This document shows positions 59,155 to 64,000 of a stretch of 64,000 nt of DNA, piece after piece. The translations under genes were made by a program, and so were the position numbers. The DNA is taken from positions 124,001 to 188,000 of the forward strand of contig JABCYQ010000001.1 of the NCBI GenBank assembly GCA_013290125.1, given 5' to 3'. Below the pieces are notes generated by a model. That model worked only from the letters and a program-made list of their open reading frames with translations, did not search any database and had not been told where the DNA came from. This DNA comes from Vulcanimicrobiota bacterium. Its GTDB lineage: Bacteria > Vulcanimicrobiota > Vulcanimicrobiia > Eremiobacterales > Eremiobacteraceae. Position 1 is the stretch's first letter. Each line of letters starts with the position of its first letter.

Positions 59155-60065
59155 CGCGTCTGCTCGATCGTGTCTACGACCCAGTCGGCCGACGTCGTGC
59201 GCGAGTACGCGCCGCAATAATCGCACTTGCCGTTGTTGAGGTGCAGCGGCGCGCCGCAGTTCGGGCACGTGGACGAAAGCGACGTAGAACCGACCACGCT
59301 CTTCGCATCCGATCGCCGGATGAACGTCCAGTACTCGGTGAACGTCTGCTGATAGCGGTCGCCCGAGACGACCTGCTTGGTGCGATCGTCGATCGTGTAG
59401 TCGGTCATGCTCGCGGTCATTGCCACTACAATGGAATCGAACGGCATGCCGGCGCGCACGTCAACGATCCGCGCGCTGCCGATCACGATGTTCTCGAGCA
59501 CGTCGGTCTGGTGCGCGGCGATCAGTTGATCGGTCTGCATCTTGTGGCGCTCGTAGAGAGCATCGCTCATCACGTCACGAGCGATATCCTGGTCGCGCGC
59601 GTTCCAGGCCTGCTGCAATTTGAAGAACGCGGTCTGCGAGCGGTCGAGGAATGCGCGCTCGTCGAAATTGGGATCGCGCTGCTTGATGGCCGCCAGACCT
59701 TCTTCCACCGAGCTGCGATCGAAGGTCTTGGTGGGAATGGGAGTGGCCAGCAGAGTCGACTGCGAGCCCGGGTCCGGCGTGCCGGCTAGAAAGCCCATGT
59801 TGGCCGCGCGGCTTCTGCGGCTGATCGCCCACAATATGATGAGGAAAAAGAAGAGTCCGCCAAAGCCGCTGCCGTGACCCAGGAACAAGAGCGGCCACAG
59901 ACTCCACAGGCCGCCGCCGAAATCGTCACCGCCGAAGCCGCCCCCACCGCCGCCGCCGAATCCTTGACCGCCGCCTGCCCTCGCCAATGCCTCAGTGGGG
60001 CCGGCCAGCGCAAGCGCGATGGCGGCGAAGATGCCCGCGAAGAGGTAAAAGCGAGACGGCTGCAT
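59151..60065 (-). CDS. Tim44-like domain membrane protein with zinc ribbon
   Basis: 304 residues. Signal or membrane segment (LFAGIFAAIALALAG), a Gly-rich low-complexity stretch, a second membrane helix (LFFFLIILWAI), then a Tim44-like domain (KQRDPNFDERAFLDRSQTAF, FTEYWTFIRRSD). The C terminus is a zinc ribbon (CPNCG, CDYCG, about residues 270-290). Bacterial Tim44-like proteins are of unknown role. The ribbon is added in this subtype. Confidence 0.85.
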   Translation of the reverse strand: MQPSRFYLFAGIFAAIALALAGPTEALARAGGGQGFGGGGGGGFGGDDFGGGLWSLWPLLFLGHGSGFGGLFFFLIILWAISRRSRAANMGFLAGTPDPGSQSTLLATPIPTKTFDRSSVEEGLAAIKQRDPNFDERAFLDRSQTAFFKLQQAWNARDQDIARDVMSDALYERHKMQTDQLIAAHQTDVLENIVIGSARIVDVRAGMPFDSIVVAMTASMTDYTIDDRTKQVVSGDRYQQTFTEYWTFIRRSDAKSVVGSTSLSSTCPNCGAPLHLNNGKCDYCGAYSRTTSADWVVDTIEQTR

Positions 60066-60111
60066 GCTGCGTTAGTCTACTGTTAAGCGCGGCCTTTGGT
60101 TTCGGTTTCTT

Positions 60112-60972
60112 CTATTTCTTGCGCGTCCCGGCCTTTGGTCTGCCCGCCAGCCGCTTCACGGTCGCGACGTTCTCGCGGTCGAGCTCGGGCGTTTTCGGCG
60201 TCTCGCAAACGCCCGCGACATGATCGAGCGCCTTCGTGCGGAGCAGGCTCGCAAACCCGGCTTCGCCGATGCGCCCTTTGCCCACATGCCAGTTCCGATC
60301 GCGCCGCCCGCCCAACTCTACTTCCGTGTCGTTGAGATGAAGCGCCCGCACTCGGCCGAAGCCGATGTGCTCATCGACGAGCGTCAAGAATTTCTTCACG
60401 CCGGCCGCATTGGAGATGTCGTAGCCCGACGCCCACGCGTGCGCGGTGTCGAGGCAGACGCCCAATCGCGGACTGTCGACCGCATCGAGGATCTCGCCCA
60501 GTTCTTCCATCGTTCCGCCGCAGTGCGCGCCGGCGCCGGCGGAATTCTCCAGGAGCAGCATTGGACCAGGGCGCGCGCGGCGCACGATCGTCGCGATCTC
60601 TTTGCAGATCCGCTTGAATCCGGCTTTGCGATCCGCCGTGCCGTAACTGCCGAGATGCGTGTTGACGAATTCGATTCCGGCACGCGCCGCCACATCCAAA
60701 TCCCGCGCCACGAGGTCAGCGCCTTTTTTTCGCAACGACGCATCGCTGGTCGCGAGATTGACGAGATACGATGTGTGGATGACGGTCGGCTCGATGTTCG
60801 CCTTGCGGCGGCCCGCCGCAAACGCATCCCATGCGGCCTTATCGTAGTCGCCCAGTTTGAACGCGCGCGGATTTCCAGCGAATATCTGAATGCACTCGCA
60901 GCCCGCTGCTACAGCTTCGTCGATCGTGCCTGCGAATTTGTTCGAAGTGCCGACGTGAACGCCAAATCTCAT
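60112..60972 (-). CDS. nfo: endonuclease IV
   Basis: AP endonuclease of 286 residues that cuts 5' of abasic sites in base-excision repair. Motifs: MRFGVHVGTSNKFAGTIDEA, IQIFAGNPRAF, HTSYLVNLATSD, NTHLGSYGTADR, LLLENSAGAG, VCLDTAHAWASGYD, ALHLNDTEVELGGRRDRN and HVGKGRIG, covering the three-zinc site. Starts 1 base after the methyltransferase stop. Confidence 0.96.
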   Translation of the reverse strand: MRFGVHVGTSNKFAGTIDEAVAAGCECIQIFAGNPRAFKLGDYDKAAWDAFAAGRRKANIEPTVIHTSYLVNLATSDASLRKKGADLVARDLDVAARAGIEFVNTHLGSYGTADRKAGFKRICKEIATIVRRARPGPMLLLENSAGAGAHCGGTMEELGEILDAVDSPRLGVCLDTAHAWASGYDISNAAGVKKFLTLVDEHIGFGRVRALHLNDTEVELGGRRDRNWHVGKGRIGEAGFASLLRTKALDHVAGVCETPKTPELDRENVATVKRLAGRPKAGTRKK

Positions 60973-60973
60973 G

Positions 60974-61756
60974 TCAGCGCCTTCGGCTTACGTAGACGTA
61001 CTGCATTCCGTCGACCGTGAACTTGCCGGTCGGACCGGCGAGCGCGCCGATCCGTTCGCGGAGGTTTGCGAGAAAGAGATCGCGCTTAGTGCCCAAGTGA
61101 AACCGGGCGATCTCGCGCGACGAATGGAATCCGACGAACGAGTCGACGGTGAACGGCAGGCGTATTGGCAAGCGCCATTCCTCGTGCTCGAAGAACGCGC
61201 GCTTGGCAGCCCAGAAGTCGTCGAACCGGCCGGTCTGCGCGCGCGAGATGTTGGCAGGCTCGTCCTTCTCCGAAAGCTCGCGCAGGCAGTCGAAGGCGCA
61301 TCGTTCGAACGGATCGTCCTTGAGTTCGTGCTTCCAGAAGAGCGCCATCAGGCCCCCACGTTCGAGCACGCGGGCGATCTCGGCAAATGCCGGCTGCGGC
61401 ACGAACCAATGGAACGCTTGCCCACAGACCACGAGTCCGAACGCTGCGTCCGCAAACGGGAGCCGCTCGGCGCTCGCTTCGTAGAACGACGCGCGGTCGC
61501 CGAGCGCCGCGCGCGCTTCGTCGAGCATCGGTACCGCGACGTCCACGCCGGTCACGGCAAAACCGCGGTCGAGAAATCCGCGCGTGCTCAAGCCGGTGCC
61601 GCAGCCCAGATCGAGGGCCCGCAGAGCGCTGTGCGCGTGCCGGCGCGCATGCTCGGCGACCAGATCGAAGAGATCGTCGCCGTAGGACGAGCGATAGCGC
61701 GCATACGCGCTCGCAAGCGTCGAAAAATCCGGTTTCTTCGGTCGGCTAAAGGTCAA
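60974..61756 (-). CDS. class I SAM-dependent methyltransferase
   Basis: 260 residues. Motif I is LDLGCGTGLSTRGFLDRG, motif II region VTGVDVAVPMLDEARAAL, then ASFYEASAERLPFADAAF and QAFHWF (Trp motif typical of UbiE/BioC-like type 11 enzymes). Substrate unknown. TTG start overlaps the scpB stop (TTGA). Confidence 0.87.
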   Translation of the reverse strand: MTFSRPKKPDFSTLASAYARYRSSYGDDLFDLVAEHARRHAHSALRALDLGCGTGLSTRGFLDRGFAVTGVDVAVPMLDEARAALGDRASFYEASAERLPFADAAFGLVVCGQAFHWFVPQPAFAEIARVLERGGLMALFWKHELKDDPFERCAFDCLRELSEKDEPANISRAQTGRFDDFWAAKRAFFEHEEWRLPIRLPFTVDSFVGFHSSREIARFHLGTKRDLFLANLRERIGALAGPTGKFTVDGMQYVYVSRRR

Positions 61757-62430
61757 GCGGATTCGGAGAGCGCGCGTTCCAGTTCGAGCGCGACGTTGTC
61801 GCGCAGCGTCGCGTCGCCGATCGCGACTATCTCGTCTTCGTGGCCTTCGACGGAATCGTGGATCTGCTCGAGCGCCTTCTCGCGTCCGTCGGGCAGCGGC
61901 AACTGGATCACCTGTCCGTCGACGCGGACTGGCGCGCCTTCAGGCAGCGGCGGCAGAGCGTCGAGCGATCTAAGATCGAAAGATTCGAGAAACAATTCGG
62001 TGGTGCCGTAGAGGATCGGCCGGCCGACGACGTCTTTGCGACCGAGTTCCTCGATGAAGCCGCGTTGCTCGAGCGTGTCGATCACGCTGTCCGAGACGAC
62101 GCCGCGGAGACTTTCGATCTCGGGGCGCGTCACCGGCTGGAGGTACGCGACGATGGCAAGCGTCTCGAGCGCCGCCGGCGATATGTGCGTCTTCGGCGGA
62201 AGCAAAAAGCGCTCGACATCTTCGCGGAAACTGGGGTTGGCGGTCAGCCGCCATCCGCCGCCGACTTCGCGCAACGTCGTGCCTCGGTCGCGAAGGTCCG
62301 ATGCCAATGCCTTTAACGCGGATTCCACCGCGGCCGGATCGGCGCCGGTGGCCGCGCACAACTCCTTGAGCGTCGCCGGTTCGGCGGCGACGAAGAGCAG
62401 CGCTTCGAGCCGGCTACGCAGATTGGGCAA
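61753..62430 (-). CDS. scpB: chromosome segregation and condensation protein ScpB
   Basis: 225-residue winged-helix partner of ScpA in the SMC complex: LRSRLEALLFVAAEPATLKEL, GGGWRLTANPSFREDVERFL, HISPAALETLAIVAYLQPVTRPEIE, RGFIEELGRKDVVGRPILYGTTELF. C-terminal tail is acidic. Its TTG start overlaps scpA by 17 bases. Confidence 0.95.
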   Translation of the reverse strand: MPNLRSRLEALLFVAAEPATLKELCAATGADPAAVESALKALASDLRDRGTTLREVGGGWRLTANPSFREDVERFLLPPKTHISPAALETLAIVAYLQPVTRPEIESLRGVVSDSVIDTLEQRGFIEELGRKDVVGRPILYGTTELFLESFDLRSLDALPPLPEGAPVRVDGQVIQLPLPDGREKALEQIHDSVEGHEDEIVAIGDATLRDNVALELERALSESA

Positions 62431-63220
62431 GATCGTCGATCGCCCCCTTGGGTTGCGGCGTGAAAACGATATCGTCGAAGAGCGCGGACTGTGCGTACCG
62501 GATCTTGCGCGCGCGGATCAATTCGAGCACCGCAAGAAACGTGACCACGATCTCGAGCGTGCTGCAGCCTCGGATCAACTCGGAAAAGGTCATGGTCGCC
62601 CGTTCGCGGATGAGCCGCAGCGTGTGGTTCATCTTGACGACGACTGAAAAAGTCTCGCGCTTGAGCACGGCCGGACGCGCTTCGGCGTTCTCGAGCGCGC
62701 GTTTGAAGGCTGCCGCGAGGGTGGCGGCATCGAGCGCGAAGCGCTGCACGAGACCGTCTGTGTCGGAATTCTCGGCCGGCCGCGGATAATACGCGGCGGC
62801 GATCTCCATGCGCTCGCGCAAACCAGTGGCGGCGTCTTTGAAGTGCCGGTACGCGATAAGGCGCCGGCGCAATTCTTCTTCTGCGAGTGCGGCGTCGTCC
62901 GGCATGTCTTGATCGAACGGCGGCGGCGGCGGCGGCAGAAGTTTCTTTGACTTGATGAAGATCAGCGTGGCCGCGATCACCAAGTAGTCGCTCGCGATCT
63001 CGATGTCGAGCGCGTCCATGAGCGAGAGATAGGCGAGATACTGCTCGCAGACCGAAGCCAGGCTGACGTGTGTGATGTCCACGTCTTGCTGGAGGACGAG
63101 CTGGAGCAGGAGGTCGAGCGGACCGTCGAAGACGTCGAGTTTGACCAGTAAAGCAGGCTGTTTGGGCGCGACGGATTCGGACGCCTGAGCCTCTATGTCG
63201 GTGCGCTCCTGTATAGCAAT
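62414..63220 (-). CDS. scpA: chromosome segregation and condensation protein ScpA
   Basis: SMC kleisin subunit: VKLDVFDGPLDLLLQLVLQQ, ITHVSLASVCEQYLAYL, SDYLVIAATLIFIKSKKLLP and the C-terminal winged helix (TMTFSELIRGCSTLEIVVTFLAVLELI). About 268 residues. The start is unusual: there is no ATG, GTG or TTG in frame between the upstream stop and the VKLDVF core. An ATT overlapping the upstream stop (63220) or an ATA at 63196, with CAGGAG upstream, are the candidates. I list the longest. Confidence 0.9.
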   Translation of the reverse strand: MAIQERTDIEAQASESVAPKQPALLVKLDVFDGPLDLLLQLVLQQDVDITHVSLASVCEQYLAYLSLMDALDIEIASDYLVIAATLIFIKSKKLLPPPPPPFDQDMPDDAALAEEELRRRLIAYRHFKDAATGLRERMEIAAAYYPRPAENSDTDGLVQRFALDAATLAAAFKRALENAEARPAVLKRETFSVVVKMNHTLRLIRERATMTFSELIRGCSTLEIVVTFLAVLELIRARKIRYAQSALFDDIVFTPQPKGAIDDLAQSA

Positions 63221-64000
63221 TAGTAGCTGATATGAAGTTTCCCGACGTCGAGCCGACCGCCCTGCGGCAGATACTCGATGTAGATCTGCCCGGGAATCAA
63301 TGCGATCGACTGTCCGGACGCATCGGAGAGATATGGCAGATCCTTTGGCCCGGGTGCTTCCCAACGCGCTTGCGTCACGCCGTCCGTCCGGACGACGGCG
63401 GCGGGAAAATCGCCGTAGACATCCATGGCCAGATCGCCGAGCGAGTCGAGAACGCGGGCTGGAACCCAGACGACGATGACGTCTGCGACGCGATATGGCC
63501 GAGGGTCGTCGCGATCGTGCTGTACGACCCCCTTGATTGTCCGCTCGAACGCGTCGCCTTCACGTTGGAATTCGACGGAGTAGTTGAGCCAGAACCCGAG
63601 GCGGAAAGAATCCACGGTGTTGGGGGTTGCGGTGGCGACAGTCTCCACGACGGGAGTCGTTGTGGCGACGGGTTGCGGCGGGTCGTCGAATCGCAGCGCT
63701 GTAGCCGTGAACGGCGTATCCGGCCAGCCGTGATCGGGGGCCGATTTGCGCAGCCGAGCGATGGATGTGTAGAGGTTATGCGGCATGTCGCGCGTGTCGT
63801 CGCGCCAGAACGCCTCTGGGGTGCCCACGATCTCTTCCATGTCCGCGAATCCGCCGGCGCGCAATTCTTTAAGCGGCTCCCAGACGTTATCGTTCTCGCC
63901 GGCGTGCGCGAAGAGCGGTTCGTAGGGTTGCGCAAGATCGACGAAATACGTGCGCGTGGATCGCACCGGACCGATCTTCTCAGGACTAGCCGCGAGATAA
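63220..64000 (-). CDS. DUF3048 domain protein (N terminus outside window)
   Basis: At least 259 residues; the reading frame continues to the window edge. IGPVRSTRTYFVDLA and EPLFAHAGEN, then RKSAPDHGWPDTPF and ATALRFDD, match DUF3048 (YerB) proteins, which are usually lipoproteins with an N-terminal signal. The C-terminal DUF3048 part is AMDVYGDFPAAVVRTDGVTQARWEAPGP. Its stop is adjacent to scpA. Confidence 0.85.
   Translation of the reverse strand, partial: YLAASPEKIGPVRSTRTYFVDLAQPYEPLFAHAGENDNVWEPLKELRAGGFADMEEIVGTPEAFWRDDTRDMPHNLYTSIARLRKSAPDHGWPDTPFTATALRFDDPPQPVATTTPVVETVATATPNTVDSFRLGFWLNYSVEFQREGDAFERTIKGVVQHDRDDPRPYRVADVIVVWVPARVLDSLGDLAMDVYGDFPAAVVRTDGVTQARWEAPGPKDLPYLSDASGQSIALIPGQIYIEYLPQGGRLDVGKLHISY

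Overview
The window is 64 kb of GC-rich, densely packed bacterial chromosome. Most genes are housekeeping or envelope genes. I see no prophage, insertion sequence, CRISPR array or rRNA. The mix suggests an uncultured, diderm-type lineage: many small Gly-rich lipoproteins, alpha-2-macroglobulin (A2M) proteins with a PBP1C, a DUF5117-type secreted metalloprotease, selenocysteine machinery, and a nucleotidyltransferase fused to a degenerate phosphomannomutase as in cyanobacterial CugP. Candidatus Eremiobacterota (WPS-2) is my best guess, but it is an inference from general impression and not from a marker-gene comparison.

Layout. 0.1-2.4 kb (minus): small lipoprotein, YceI, 1-Cys peroxiredoxin, lipoprotein. 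2.6-3.8 kb: acyl-CoA dehydrogenase. 4.0-6.9 kb (minus): tsaE-tsaB-rimI-yqeK-rsfS plus a small membrane protein, a tRNA-modification and ribosome-maintenance cluster, divergent from gyrA (7.0-9.6 kb). 10.1-12.6 kb: CugP-like sugar nucleotidyltransferase. 12.7-16.4 kb: trxA-selA-selB. 16.5-20.6 kb: sulfate ABC transporter sbp-cysT-cysW-cysA with an Rrf2 regulator. 20.6-22.8 kb: formyltransferase, His-rich lipoprotein and hexapeptide acyltransferase. 23.0-39.8 kb: two giant tandem A2M genes without thioester residues, a divergent pbpC and a secreted zinc metalloprotease.

40-43.4 kb holds small redox and metal genes: FMN reductase with HxlR regulator, DUF4242 with a sulfurtransferase, two overlapping Cys-rich small proteins, and a 46-residue metallothionein-like protein on the opposite strand. 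43.5-55.2 kb is a looser accessory stretch of secreted proteins, hydrolases, an M48 peptidase, a streptogramin-lyase-like propeller and a transglutaminase-like lipoprotein, with a DUF4386 gene remnant. tRNA-Sec lies at 55.8 kb. 55.9-58.7 kb has two GNAT acetyltransferases and an aspartyl protease. 58.8-64 kb (minus) is a tight operon: DUF3048 protein (cut by the window edge), scpA, scpB, methyltransferase, nfo, Tim44-like protein, PilZ protein.

The most distinctive feature is a family of about 65-bp double palindromes with ends TGAAGGGGCCGA/TCGGCCCCTTCA. It has six full copies, every one just downstream of a gene 3' end, and two of them have spawned short tandem repeats. selA, selB and tRNA-Sec are all present, but I found no selD and no convincing in-frame-UGA selenoprotein gene here.
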